A stretch of DNA of 64,000 nt. Source: Areca catechu. Lineage: Eukaryota > Streptophyta > Magnoliopsida > Arecales > Arecaceae. Positions 1-12,340 of the stretch are shown here, piece by piece. The position numbers and the translations under genes are program-made. Each line of letters begins with the position of its first letter. Position 1 is the stretch's first letter. The notes under the pieces were generated by a model. That model searched no databases and was not told the DNA's origin. It saw nothing but the letters and a program-made list of their open reading frames with translations. The DNA lies in contig CM038052.1 of the NCBI GenBank assembly GCA_021397845.1, forward strand, positions 138,327,854 through 138,391,853, in the 5' to 3' direction.

Positions 1-415
1 TCGGATTCTATTAGATAATAGCTGACTTTCTATAGTCAGCTATAACTCCAAGCCCTATCGAGTAACTTACTCCGCTATGAGATAGTGAGGTTCTTACTCG
101 ATCGAATTTGCTTCTTCGTCTACATTGCTTGCTTAGCCATGAACCTATGCTACGGTTGGAGCTAACATGGTTACCTACTCAAACAAAGATGTTCCCTAAC
201 TAAAGGACTTAACTAGTTCTATGTCACGATGGAGTCGTTTGTATGACTAAGCCTAGGAAGTTTGCCCTGCCCAATTGAAATCTTACTAAGTTACTTTGCT
301 AATTCATTCTAACCACAGATAGCTACGCAGCAAGCATTCACAAATATGCACTTGAAGGAAAAGTTAAACTTTCATTGATGATAAAGTTTTTACAGGGCTC
401 GGACTGAAAAATTTT
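1..415. other. Unassigned sequence at the left edge
   Basis: No coding similarity is recognised. A perfect 9-bp inverted repeat with an 8-nt loop lies at 18-26 and 35-43. The stretch lies next to the antisense ORF remnant at 416-2640, so it probably belongs to the same decayed gypsy element. That is inferred from position only. Confidence 0.3.
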
Positions 416-2640
416 CTAAGTCTCTACTTCAGGAACATTGGCTGACTCCTCAGGGTTCTCATTTGCAGCAACCTCTAGTCCAAGCACCTCAATAACTACT
501 TCATCAGCACCAACAGTCCCTTCCTCAACTGCCCCTTCTTCCACTCCTTCTCCTCTCTCAAGCATGGCACCCTCTACAAAAATGCCACACAAGTCCAACT
601 CTGGGAAGGCTTAAGTGACCATATTCTTGCAATTGATAAAGCAAAATGCATAGGCATCTGTTCTGACCTCGGTAGCATCATTCTCGAAGTCCTTTGACTT
701 TTTGTATTCCTCCACCACCCGAGCAATAGCAAACATAGCTTATTCCTCAGTCGCCTTGACCTTCTTATTAGCTAGGCAAGGTCTTCGGTCTGGGCAAGTT
801 GAGCTTCAGTCTAGGCATGCCGAGCATCAAACTTGGCACTGTGTACTTGCTCTTTGGCAAGCACTGCCACTTTCTCCTCTATTCGAGCCTCCAACTCTCA
901 AATAGCAATTTCTTGAGAGTTCCGGAGGGCAACCACCTTCTCTCTCAAATTGCACTCCCACTCCTGACCGATCTCAAGGAGTCGGTCATAGCCCTCCACT
1001 CAGGACTCCACCTCCTTCAACTATGCAGTTAAGGAGCAATGGAATTCAATGAGGGTATTAAATTCCCCACAAATAACAAACACATTATGGAGAAGCTGCA
1101 CGCTAAAAAAATACCAAGTTAGTTAATCGAGAATCCAATTGTCCAACAAACTAAAGGAAGAAGAGTAAAACAAACTCACCCCAACTAATACTGGAAAGAG
1201 ACCATACACGACCTCCTCCTTGGAGTGGGATTGCCACTCCACATCCTGGGGAAGAAGCAGAATCTCGGACAACTCCTACATGGTATGGAAGTTGTGCAAG
1301 ACCTAGTCATCCACCCTGACGTGGGCCTTGAGATGTACTCATCACCTTCCCTACTGCTAGTGATGCGAATACTCGTCTCGGTGGAGTTGGGGAGACCATC
1401 CGAGAGAAGGGTCTTGCTGCTAAGGTCGAGGGGGCAAAAGGATCCTCCACCCTCACAGTTGAAGCCGCTACCAGCATCGATGCCTAGGAAGATGTGGCCG
1501 GATGCCTTGAAGATGATGCCCGGGAGTTGTTGGGGGGACAACGACGACCTCCACTTCATCATTGCCTTGGGAAGCAACTGGAGTGTCCCATAGATTGGAT
1601 GGTGGAGCCCTTGTAATGGCGAAGGGGCCTCCAATAGATAGTCCCAGGCAAGGTCATTTCCTTATGGCCTGCTTCTGGTGTTTACCTTGGGAGCTGATCT
1701 CTTCTTCATAGTCTCCTGAAAGCGCTAAGTAGAAATCTTTTTTATGTCTGCAAAATGAACTAGTAAAAATTTTTCAAAAGTACAAGAAAAAAATGGAAGT
1801 GTCCAAGAGAGGCTTACTAAGAGAAGTACTTAGACTCAACCCAGGAGGTTCTGCTTGGTTAGAAATTCTCATGAAGAGGGAAGCTTCTTGTTGCATAAAT
1901 TCCAGAAGTCCTCGTCCCTTTTGAGGAGCAATCATTCTTATTTGGGGGCTCCACCCAGACCCAACTCCTCCCCTAAAGTTAGTCAGAGAATACAAAAAAA
2001 TATCCCCTTCTAGTTATGAATGGAAAAGGGAAGACCGGAGATGAAAGCCTGCCTATGGTAACGAGTGATGAACCACCAGCCCCTAGCTTTGGAATTTTTT
2101 TTAACATAAAGAGGGCTCAAAACAAAGACATTTAGAGCTGGATATCTAAAAGTGACAATAGATGATAAAAGAGTAAAAGATTCGGAAGGAATTCAATGCC
2201 AACTAGGCCAAAACAACTTAATAAATTTCAAAAATATTTACAAGAGATGAAGAGAAAATTGAAGATCGGTATAAAAGAATTCTTTGTACATGGCTATTCG
2301 ATAACTAGACAGGAGGTTACTCAGTCCTTTGATTTCAGAGCATGAACATGAAAGTACTCGAGAAGTCGTACTTATCACATATCAAGAAAATCTTGGCTTC
2401 AGTTATTATGGGAACTTCAGCCATCGAGCTGACAGACTTCATGAAAAGGTGAGAACCTATGACTTTCATTCTCAAATGATTTTTTGAAAAGGTGAGAAAA
2501 GATCAAGGAAAGCTAGAAAATTGAAAGAAATTTAAAAGAAAAGTCGACCCAAGAACTAGATGAAGGCAAGAAAGAAAAGACTCGAACAATAAAGGATAGA
2601 AAGGAGGAGCACCTGTGAATGCCCTATAGGACCTCTAAAA
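416..2640 (-). pseudogene. Remnant of a Tat-type antisense extra ORF (Transposase_28 / coiled-coil type)
   Basis: Read on the minus strand, this is a degraded multi-exon ORF. Around 1830-2010 a weak piece resembles the middle of plant 'putative gypsy type transposon' proteins (PF04195 type). A CAG acceptor near 1710 is followed by a short basic segment (MKKRSAPK). The block 1180-1700 ends with LLLPQDVEWQ, then a GT donor at 1179. An intron of about 84 bp ends at a CAG at 1098-1096, and the last exon begins LLHNVF. It continues as a charged coiled coil to FPELDLCGIFVEG and an acidic tail at 416. Internal stops and frameshifts show it is dead. The last-exon architecture matches the + strand copies ending at 48706 and 51850. 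The N-terminal exon would have been upstream, where the copia element is now inserted. Assignment is by pattern only. Confidence 0.45.
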
Positions 2641-2807
2641 TCTTCAAAGGAGAGCAAAGAGGAGCAAGGAAGAGAAGCTAAGAAGAAGACAAAGGAAGCG
2701 AAGAGAACCAACCTGGAGATAGAGCCTTTGGAAAGCTGGAGCCAAATTTTCTTCTTCCTTACCTTTCCTCTGCAAGTTTGGAATCCCTACCATGGTAGCA
2801 AGGAGTC

Positions 2808-4288
2808 TGTTGGCTCCACCTAGTGATTTTGATGAATAACAAAATGTTGAGTACATATTGTGTACTAATATTTATTTATAGTAATGATTTTTCAGGAATC
2901 AAGCACCTCAAATTTTCAAAATTAAAGTATCGTGGCATGTTGTGGCACGAAGCATATTTCATGATTTGAGGAGTCTTCTCCATGCAAAAAGGGATTAAAA
3001 GAGTTCATTTATTTGTTATTTACATTGGTTTTAAGTTTTACATTAAACACTCATGTTTTTGGGTTTATTTGCACTTAATTATGAATTTTTCAGAACCAAG
3101 TGTAGACACCTGGAAAGTCAAGTATCGACACTTCAGCGCTTGGCATGCAGAAAAACTTCTTGGCATGCCAAGTGTCGACACCCAGAATTCAAGTGTCGAT
3201 ACCTGTAACTCAAGTGTCGACACTTAAGTTTCCAAGTATCAACTCAAGGCCTATGATTTTTTGAAAATACAGAAATTGGCCAATGGAGTATTTTTGTGTC
3301 AAGTGTCAACACCTGTGAATCAAGTATCGATACTTAAAAAGTTCAAGTGTCGACACTGGAAGTCAAAAGTATCGACCTGACAACCAAGTGTCGACACCTA
3401 ACAAACCAGGTATCGACACTCGGGTTCTGACAGACCTAACGGATCTATTTTTCTGACTTGCATAAACATCTTTTCAAGCTCCCAATGACTAGATTCGATG
3501 CTCAAATGGTCACAAACCATTTTTTGAAAGTTTTTCTTTGTATTTAAGATTCACTAACTTCATTCTTGAGGTATTGAAGTCCATTGAAAGCCAAAAAGCT
3601 AAGATTCTCTCAAGAACTTCATCTCAAAGAGCCATTTAAAGAGTGATTCCCTGAAAAAGCCTACAAGCCTATCATTTCAACATTCCAAAAGAAGATATTG
3701 AAGAATATTCCAAGGAGAAGAAGACAAGAAGCATCAATTAGTGCCTCAAAGCTTTCATTCTACTCTTGAAGAGAGTTTGTCTTATTTTTTTTAAATTATA
3801 TATCTGAAATTCTCCTTTGTTTTGACCTTGCTTTCAAGGGTGTCTTGAAAGAAGGTTGTTATAGTTTGTTGGTAAGCCAAGGTGATAAAACCAACTATAG
3901 TTAACTTGTGAGCCCGAAGACAAAATAAGTATAAAGGTTTGTTGGTAAGCCTAGGTGATAAAACTAATATAGGTTTTGACTTGTGAGCCTTTTGAAAAAT
4001 AAGTTAGCTATAATCTTGGAGAGATTATAGTGAAATTTTCAAGGGTGACTTGCGAAGTGGATGTAGGTGCTAGGTTTGCACCGAACCACTTAAACTTTGT
4101 GTTTGTGTGTGATTGTCTCTTCTATCTCTTCCTCTTTACTTATTGCACTCTATTTATTACTTTCCGCTGCATATAATTTAGTGCATCAATTTCATAACTC
4201 ACAAACACAACAAGGCTTGCACATTATTGCTTTAAATTTTTAAAAGATCCAATTCACCTCCCCTCTTGGACTCCATTTCTGGGCAACA
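2808..4288 (+). repeat. 5' LTR of the SIRE-like copia element
   Basis: It starts TGTTGG and ends CAACA, and most of its length is repeated at 12341-13793. Between about 3100 and 3430 it holds many copies of an octamer palindrome TGTCGACA or its variant TATCGACA, set in short AAGTGTCGACACCTG-type units. A TATA-like TATTTAAG lies near 3540. Confidence 0.9.
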
Positions 4289-4290
4289 AG

Positions 4291-4302
4291 TGGTATCAGA
4301 GC
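4291..4302 (+). other. Primer-binding site (initiator Met tRNA type)
   Basis: TGGTATCAGAGC lies two bases after the LTR end. This is the usual complement of the plant initiator Met tRNA 3' end used to prime minus-strand synthesis in copia elements. It is not a tRNA gene. Confidence 0.9.
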
Positions 4303-4345
4303 ACTGGTACTCTCTTGTAGGTCCAAGGATCTTGAGTTAAAGATC

Positions 4346-5970
4346 ATGGCAGACCCAATTGGAATGGGTATTGTTGAAGGTCAAGCTTCAAATCATCTCC
4401 CACTTTTTAATGGCACAAATTACACCTATTGGAAAACTCGCATGTGCATATTCATTCAAGCCATGGATTATAATCTTTGGAGGACAATCATAAAAGGTCC
4501 TCATCAGCCTACTATGATGGTTAATAGCATTCTCACTCCAAAATGGAAGATTATTAGGATGAGAATGACATTAAGCAAATAGAGCTTAATACGAAGGCTA
4601 TGAATCTATTATTTTGCTCTCTTGATCTGAGTGAATTCAATAGAATATCAAATTGTCTCTCTGCTAAGGAGATTTGGGACACACTTGAGATTACCCATGA
4701 GAGTACACACCAAGTGAAAACTACTAAGGTTAACATGCTCATTCATATATATGAAATGTTCAAGATGGAACATACTGAATCTATTAGTGAGATATATACT
4801 AGGTTCACAAATATTGTGAATGGCATGAGAAGCTTAGAAAAATTGTATCTAATGGTGAGCTTGTAAATAAACTTCTCAGGTCTCTTCCGGCTTCATGGGA
4901 TGCCAAGGTGACGACCATAGAGGAAGCCAAGGATGTCAACACTCTACCCCTCGAGCAACTATTAGGCTCATTGATGACTTATGAGCTCTTCCTAAAACAG
5001 AAGAATGTAGATGTAGAAAAGAAGAAGAAGGTCATCGCTTTCAAATCCACCGCAAAAGAAGAGTCAAGCGATGAATCCGAAGAAGAAGATGAAGATGATG
5101 AGATCGCTCTTATGCCAAGAAAGTTTAGAAGGTTTATGAAGAAGAAGAAGTATAATTTCAAGAAGAAACCTTTGAAAGGTGAGCCAAGTAAGGAAAAAGA
5201 AAAGGAGAAAGACAAGAAGCAGTCCACGTGCTTTGAATGCAAAAAACTGGGCCACTTCAAGGTAGACTGCCCCTTACTTTAAAAAAGCAGGAGAAAACTA
5301 AGAAAGAAAGCCATGATGGCAACCTGGAGTGATAGCGAAGACTCCAGCTCTGAAGAAGAACAGCAAGAAGTTGCAAACTTTTATCTGATGGCTGATCATG
5401 ATGAGGTACTATCTGAAACTGAAAATGAATTTACATTTGATGAACTGCATGAAGTTTTTGATGAGTTAGTTTTAGAATTTCAAAAACTAAAATCAAAACA
5501 TAAAGAACTAAAAAGGCAAAATCTAGTTTTAGTCAAAGCTAATGACAAGTTTTCAAATGAAAATGATTGCTTACTTCTTCAAAATAAAAGTTAAATGATA
5601 AGATTATTGTTCTTGAAAAAGAAAAGGAAATTTTGAAAAAGAAGAATGTTACTGTTTCAAATGAATGTTTTTCAAATCAAAACAAGAAAATTTTGAATGA
5701 AAATAAAAAATATAAAGAAAAAATTGATAAGTTAAAACTTTTGTTGACAAATTTATATACAGTTCTGAAAAATTAAATATACTTTTGAACAATCAAAGAG
5801 CTATTTTTGATAAAGCCAGTTTAGGTTTTAGAACTCAAAAGAAACAAAAGTTTTTCAAAAATTTCTTTGTTCCTGCATCATCATTCATTACTTGTTATGC
5901 TTGTGGTACTATAGGGTATAAATCTTACATGTGCAATAAGAGAAGATTGAGTAATGTTAAGAAAATCTAG
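4346..5970 (+). pseudogene. Copia gag (SIRE-like), frame-broken
   Basis: The ATG at 4346 opens a protein beginning MADPIGMG. Its N-terminus has the LFNGTNYTYWKTRM signature of plant copia gag (DUF4219/UBN2 type). The frame breaks near 4560 and again near 4860, and the sequence resumes as LLRSLPASWDAKV. A highly charged region follows, then a CCHC zinc knuckle (CX2CX4HX4C, CFECKKLGHFKVDC) at about 5230-5272, and a stop at 5280. A downstream piece (5313-5594) is an acidic coiled coil. A second, degenerate knuckle-like block is at about 5890-5935. Gag would form the virus-like particle and bind RNA; this copy cannot make a continuous product. The start is chosen because it follows the primer-binding site by about 45 bp and begins the conserved block. 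Confidence 0.8.
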
Positions 5971-6083
5971 GTTCCAAAGGAACCAATACCACTAACCTGA
6001 AAGGACCCAAGATGACTTGGGTACCTAAAGCCTCTACTTGATTCTTTTTGTAGGTATGCCTTGCAACCAATAAGAAAAGAAAG

Positions 6084-7059
6084 TGGTACCTCGATAGCGG
6101 TTGCTCAAGGCATATGACCAGAGATGTGGAGCAGTTCTCATCACTCGTATATCAAAATGGTGGTAATGTGATATTTGGTGATAATGGTAAGGGCAAAATT
6201 ATCGGAATTGGTAAAGTCCATATCATCCCTTCTACTTATATTGATAATGTTTTGTATGTTGATGGATTGAAACATAACTTGCTTAGCATTAGTCAGTTTT
6301 GTGACAAGAATTTCAAAGTTACTTTTGAATCTTCTTTGTGCATGGTTTCTAGTTTAGATGACAATGGCATCAAGTTCATTGGTCAAAGGCATGGCAATAT
6401 CTATATGGTCGATCTTGATAATCTTCTTGTTCAAAATGATCAATGCCTAGTGGCAATGGAAGCCAAGATCAATGAAACTAGTTGGCTTTGGCATCGTAGA
6501 CTAGGACATGCCAGTATGCATTTGATTTCAAAACTAAGCAAAAAGAATTTGATAAAAGATTTGCCAAAACTCAGTTTTGAAAAGGACAGGATTTGTAGTG
6601 CATGTCAGCTTGGGGGCTGACTAGAATATCTAGTTTGGGAGGAAGAAGTATGATCTAGTCACTATAGATGATTTCTCATATTTTACTTGGATCATGTTTT
6701 TAGCACACAAAGATGTAACGTTTTCTGAATTCATTAGATTTCATAAAAGAGTTTCAAATGAAATAGGTGTTTCAATTGTATCTTTGAGAAGTGACCATGG
6801 AACCAAATTTGAAAATTTTGATTTTGACAAATTATGTATTGAAAATGGTATTCATCATAATTTTTCAGCACCTAGGACACCTCAACAAAATGGGATGGTA
6901 GAAAGGAAAAATAGAACTCTTGAAGAAATGGCATGGACCATGCTTTATGAAAATAACCTACCTAGATATTTTTGGGCGGAAGCAATAAACACTGCATGCT
7001 ATGTTTTAAACCAGGTTTTAATCCGACCAATTTTAAAGAAAATATCGTATGAGCTTTAG
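6084..7059 (+). pseudogene. Copia protease and integrase, frame-broken
   Basis: The protease-like motif WYLDSGCSRHMT begins at 6084, with a D-S-G active-site triplet. It continues through the GAG-pre-integrase block (LWHRRLGHAS) to CSACQLGG and a stop near 6620. About 35 residues normally found between this point and the integrase core appear to be missing. The core resumes as TIDDFSYFTWI and runs through SDHGTKFEN and PQQNGMVERKNRTL, which supply the later acidic residues of the DD35E catalytic set, to a stop near 7059. These domains would cut the polyprotein and insert the cDNA. The deletion and stops make the block non-functional. Confidence 0.85.
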
Positions 7060-7589
7060 AAGGGTAGAAAACTTTCAATTCATTATTTTCATATTTTGGA
7101 TGCCGTTGTTTCATCTTAAACAATGGTAAAGATAATTTGAGTAATTTGATGCCAAGTCAGATGAGGTGTCTTTCTAGGCTACTCTACATCTAGCAAGGCA
7201 TATAGGATTTTCAATAGAACAACATTTGTTGTTGAATAATCCATACATGTAGTATTTGATGAGTCTGACCAGAAATCTTCCAGAAAAGAAGATGTACATT
7301 CTGATGAAATAGGTACTAAAAGAATTGAAGAAGTGAATAACAATGACGAGCCTACCAAGGAACAAGAAGGTGATCAAAACAATGAAGGAAATCAAGCAAG
7401 GTGATGAAAACATATCTACTATTGATCCTTTATCTAAAGAATGGAGGTATGCTCATGAACACCCCAAAGAACTTATCATTGGTGATCCATCTAAAGGTGT
7501 AAGTACTCGATTATCCCTTAGAAATATATGTGATTATTTAGCATTTGTATCTCAAATTGAACCTAAGACTATTGAAGAAGCTGAAAATA

Positions 7590-9085
7590 ATAGTAATGAA
7601 TAAATGCTATGCAAGACGAACTTAACCAATTTAAAAGAAACAATGTTTGCACTTTAGTAGATAGGCCTTCAAATATTTTAGTTATTGGCACTAAATGGGT
7701 TTTTAGAAACAAACTTGATGAAAATAATATTGTTACAAGAAATAATGCTAGACTAGTTGCCAAAGGATACAATTAGGAGGAAGGGATTGATTTTGATGAA
7801 ACCTTTGCTCTTGTGGCTAGACTTGAGGCAATTAGGCTATTGTTGGCTTTTGCTTATTTTATGGATTTTAAAATGTTTCAAATGAATGTTAAAAGTACCT
7901 TTTTGAATAGTTTTATCGAAGAAGAGGTTTATGTTGAACAACCGCTAGGTTTTGAAAACCCTGAATTTCCAAACCATGTTTTCAAACTTCATAAAACCTT
8001 GTATGGTTTGAAACAAGCTCCTAGAGCTTGGTATGATTGTTTAAATTCTTTTTTGCTCAAAAATGATTATACTAAAGGTAATGTTGATAGAACTTTATTT
8101 TTGAAGAAAAAGAATGATGATCTCTTAATAGTACAAATATATGTAGATGATATCATATTTGGTGCTACTAACGAATCACTTTGTCAAGAGTTTGCAAAGT
8201 TAATGCAGGGTGAGTTTGAGATGAGCATGATAGGAGAACTAAATTTCTTCCTCGAACTCCAAATAAAGTAAACCAAAGAGGGGATCTTCATCAACCAAGC
8301 CAAGTACACAAAAGAAATACTCAAGAAGTTTGGGATGGAGAACACCAAGCCATTAGGTACCCCTATGAGCTCCTCTTGTAGACTTGACAAGGATAAATCA
8401 GGTAAATCTGTAGACCAAAAACTCAATCATGGCATGATTGGTTCATTATTATATCTTACTACCAGTAGGCCAGATATCATGTTTAGTGTTTGTATGTGTG
8501 CTAGATATCAGTCTAATCCTAAAGAGTCTCATCTTTTGGCTATTAAACGCATACTTAGATATCTATCTGGCTCAATTGAAATTAGTCTTTGGTACTCTAA
8601 AGATTCTTCATTTGAATTGATTGCTTATTCTAATGCTAACTTTGCTGGATGTAAACTTGATCATAAAAGTACTAGTGGAACTTGTCAGTTTCTTGGAGTA
8701 AATTTGATCTCATGGAGTAGCAAGAAACAGAATTCAGTTGCTCTATCTTTGGCTGAAGCCAAATATATAGCAGCTGGAAGCTATTGTGCTCAAATTCTAT
8801 GGATCAAACAATAACTCGAAGATTTTGGCATCAAACTAATTAAGACACCCATAAAATGTGACAATACTAGTGCAATCAATCTAACTAAGAATCATGTGCA
8901 ACATTCAAGAAGTAAACACATTGAAATAAGATCATTTTATAAGAGATCATGTATAAAACTCTAATATAGTACTTGAATTTGTGTGTACTGATAATCAACT
9001 AGCCGACGTATTTACCAAACCATTGAGTGAAGAGAGATTTTGTCTGATTAGAAGAGAGTTAGGTATCATTGATCCATTCTCCTAG
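7590..9085 (+). pseudogene. Copia reverse transcriptase and RNase H, frame-broken
   Basis: Copia RT signatures run in order: TKWVFRNKLDE, ARLVAKGY followed by a stop, FQMNVKSTFLNS, LYGLKQAPRAWY and the catalytic IYVDDIIFG. RNase H follows with SNANFAGCKLDHKSTSGT and SLAEAKYIAAGS, ending IIDPFS at 9085. Active elements normally read FQMDVK, DADFAGC and AEAEY at these places. The first RT aspartate is therefore N, and the RNase H aspartate and glutamate are N and K. Together with stops near 7775, 8270 and 8812, this copy is inactive. Confidence 0.88.
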
Positions 9086-10170
9086 AACTCTCTCAAATTT
9101 CATCTTACCTAAGTTATTTTACTCAAAAATTACTTGTGTTTAGTCCCAAAAGCTTTTAAAAACAACCTTGAATTTTTTGAAGATTTTTATAGATTTTTTG
9201 GCGATTTTCTTGGCCAAGTGTCGACACTTGGATTTTGTGAAGTGTCGACACCTGACTAAGTGTCGACACTTGAGAAATCCCAAGTGTCAACACTTGCGAG
9301 AAAAATCTATCTTTTTAGGGCTGACCGAGGGTTTGTATTTTGATTTCCCTTGCTTTATCTTGAGCTCCAGTGGTTCCCAAGCTCCACTCCATCCAAATCA
9401 CCCATTTCCCATTTGCCCCAACCAAAATCAAGTATTTCCCCACTCATTTTTTGTTATTTTGGAACCGTGTAACCTAGGTTTAGGTTTTTCCGTCCATTTT
9501 CAATGATTTTTTATCAGATTTTTCGATGTTTTCAGTCATTTGGAAGATTCCATTTAGAAGGAATCATACTTGAATTCATTCCTCTTGATTTTCTCACAGA
9601 TTTTTGGCCGATTTCCCACTCAATCCATCTGTTTTTCAGAAAATCACTGTTTTATTGATTTTTGGCTGAAATAATCATGGTTTTCATCTAAAATCTGGTT
9701 TTCTAAACTATTTCTCGTATTTTCATTATTTTGGAAAGAGTATTTGTGATGTTTTCATAGCATTTTACCCTCATTTCTCTATTGTGTTATTTAAACTAAA
9801 ACCCTAATTTATTTTAACCCAAATCTCACATTTTTAGCTAAACTTAGTTCACTAGCCTTATAAAATGTATTTTTAGCAACCTGAATATATTTTATATACA
9901 TCTTATACATATTGGGATTAGTTTTGTAACCCTAAAATGTCCTTATAACCCTCGATTTCGTGTATTTAAAGGCATTTTACCCCCAATTTCTTATGTAAAG
10001 ATTTTTTTTTCAACCTCGATTTCTGTGTAAATCCTAGTTTTCAAAACATATTCTAGCTTCTCCTAAGAGCCTGTATTCTTCTTTTAGGAAGACATAGCAT
10101 CCTCTAGCCTAAGTTCACCTATACTTCCCTAGTTTATTTATCTTTTCCTTTCTTGTTCAGTGTGATTGAG
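9086..10170 (+). other. Noncoding spacer behind copia pol, with a palindrome cluster
   Basis: This AT-rich stretch has no recognised coding potential. At 9214-9231 it carries an 18-bp perfect palindrome centred on TGTCGACA. Three more related units follow up to about 9300, in the same style as the array inside both LTRs. Low-complexity T-rich sequence fills the rest. Confidence 0.7.
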
Positions 10171-11778
10171 ATGGGTCCAAGAAAGAGATTAGCTATTAGA
10201 AGACCTAGTCAGAGATCAGAGAGGAGGACCAAGACTAGACATGATACATGAGAGTCCAGTAGCTCAGTTGCCCCAGGTTCCCCTGCAGAGAGGATGGCAG
10301 GGAAGGCTATAGCTTCAGGATGATGGATTGACCTCGAGTTCTTTGATATATAGCATTTTTAGATCCGTCAGACCCTCACTGATGCGGGACTGGTACCCTT
10401 CTGCACCATGCAGGAGAGGTATTATCCCCACCTAGTGCGTGAGTTTTATGGTGCCAAGGACTGTCGTCGCTTGCTGTGGAGGACTTCTATCCGAGGTGTT
10501 GAGATTCTTCTGACTGAGGAGCTTCTGAGCAGGTTTGGCAGATTCCGCATCATGGTATCAGTATTTTCTCTATAGAGGATAGAGAGGCTGCCTATAGGTG
10601 TATTCTTGAGTGTGAGGATGTTCACAGAGTGACGGTGGTCACCGTGAACCAGCTTTCAGTGGAGATGCGCCTTCTACACCATATCACTGCTCGGATATTG
10701 CTTCTGAAGACTGGTCACTTCAACTTCATCACCGAGAGAGAGCTGATGCTCATGGTATGCTTGACTCAGAGGACTCAAGTCGATATTCCATCCATGATGC
10801 TAGTACAGATGAGAGATGCTGCAAGCCAGCATTGACACTATTTACCCTATGGTATAGGGCTGACCAGACTATTTAGAGCTTGTGGAGTATCCTTGGAGGG
10901 GGAGATCCCCAAGGAGATTCTGCATATAGACGTCTACGACAAGAGGTCGCTACATCGTATGGGATACAGACTGGTCGCAGGTCGATGGGTTCGGAGAGAG
11001 TCTGACCAAGAGCCAGATGAGGAGGACGAGATACGAGAGGTAGAGGCAGGGCCATCAGGGCCAATTAGTTCACCTGCTCAAGCTACTCATGCATCTGAGA
11101 CAGAGCCTATGACACCTACTACCACTCCTTCAGCTGCTTCTCCAGCATCTACTGGATTATCTTTTGAGGAGCATTCTCGTCAGCAGTTCACGGAGGTACG
11201 GAGTGAGCTCATTGGTCTTGGAGTATGGATGACTTAGCTACAGATAGAGATAGAGAGCCTTAGAGTTCATATAGCTTCAGAGCATGCTGAGATTCGTCAG
11301 ACTATGGAGGCAGGATTTACTCGCATTGAGGATATGCTTAGATCCCTCCTTCCTCCTATTGCTCCTGCTGATCCACCTGCTGGTGATGATGACGACGACC
11401 ACTAGGATGACCCTGATGACACTATTGATGGTGGTGACCATGCTGATGGGACTGAGGACAGAGATACTAATGTTCTTGATGATGACAGCGACATGATAGT
11501 GGCGATGGCGCGGATGGATATGAGGTAGTCAGCCGAGAGCTGCAGTCTCTATTGTTCCTCCCGCTGATGCAACTGGCACACCTGTCTCCACTGATCCAGT
11601 CTTTGTCACTCCAGCTGAGACTCTCCCCTCCCTCTACTAGAGTTTCTAGGGTTGTACCCTGTTTTGGACCTTCAACTAGGACTCAGAGTCATGTATTTTG
11701 AAGACTCCTAGTGGTCTAGCCCATAGGTCTAGGATTACAGGTCCTATTTCTTTTGAGATTCCATCTAATGAGGATTAG
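10171..11778 (+). pseudogene. Extra ORF behind copia pol, resembling PF20167 'putative plant transposon protein'
   Basis: An ATG at 10171 opens a basic N-terminus (MGPRKRLAIRRPSQRSERR). After a few stops, the main block at about 10340-10560 reads as YYPHLVREFYGAKD followed by RGVEILLTEELLSRF. A later segment, ILLLKTGHFNFITERELMLM and DIPSMMLVQMRDA, lies at about 10690-10830. These match the pattern I know for the plant PF20167 domain, found in the extra or envelope-like ORFs of some plant copia elements. The C-terminus (10890-11520) is proline- and acid-rich with a short heptad-like segment. A stop lies at 11776. Several stops and frameshifts break it. Function in the element is unknown. Family assignment is from memory of the motif and needs a profile search. 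Confidence 0.55.
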
Positions 11779-12340
11779 CCTCACATATGTTTATTATGTT
11801 TATGCTATTATGACTCTTGTCACTTATGATTATGACTCATGATGTATTTTATTTTAGTGTTGCTGATGAGTCCAAATTTTGTACTGAAAATATTACTTGA
11901 CAGATATATATATATATATATATTCCATTTGATGTTACAATTTGTGAATCACTTGATTGCTTTTGACAATTTGATTGGTTACATTTCCTTCATAAATATA
12001 CATTTTGGCTCTGATACCTGTTAACTCTTGAATCAACTCTACTACTCTACTACTTTTTGTCTCCATGCTCGTTTGGGGGGAGTGTACCCCTTTTTCTAAT
12101 GATTGACAAAAAGGGGGAGTAAATCTATGAATTTCAATTTGATCTAATGACAATAATGTATAGATTTGATACCAATATTCTACTTATTCTGATTAGAATT
12201 GTCTAACTAAGGGGAGATTCATCCCTTTTAACTATGCAAGTTTGGATGTATTAGCATGAAATCAATTCATGAATTATCAAATCTGAAATTTAAATTAATG
12301 TTGAGATACTCAAGATTTTGTCATCATCAAAATGGGGAGA
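11779..12340 (+). other. 3' untranslated region and polypurine tract of the SIRE-like element
   Basis: It holds a TA dinucleotide run at about 11904-11921. Three purine-rich motifs occur: AAAAAGGGGGAG near 12107, AAGGGGAGA near 12209, and AAAATGGGGAGA at 12329-12340. The last directly abuts the right LTR and is the expected plus-strand primer. No coding sequence is seen. Confidence 0.7.

Noticed and set aside
1185..1634. Long minus-strand frame as an intact gene
   Set aside because: The motif-bearing reading (LLLPQDVEWQ then a GT donor) is in a different frame. The long frame is a shadow of the degraded antisense ORF.
2803..2807. GAGTC as target duplication of the SIRE-like copia
   Set aside because: The sequence after the right LTR (from 13794) does not match; either it decayed or the end is misplaced.
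3100..3430. CRISPR or a dispersed protein-coding repeat for the TGTCGACA array
   Set aside because: Units and spacing are irregular and repeated in both LTRs; a plant nuclear LTR element explains it.
4291..4302. Partial tRNA gene
   Set aside because: Only the 3'-end complement is present, directly after an LTR. It is a primer-binding site (the same applies at 20274).
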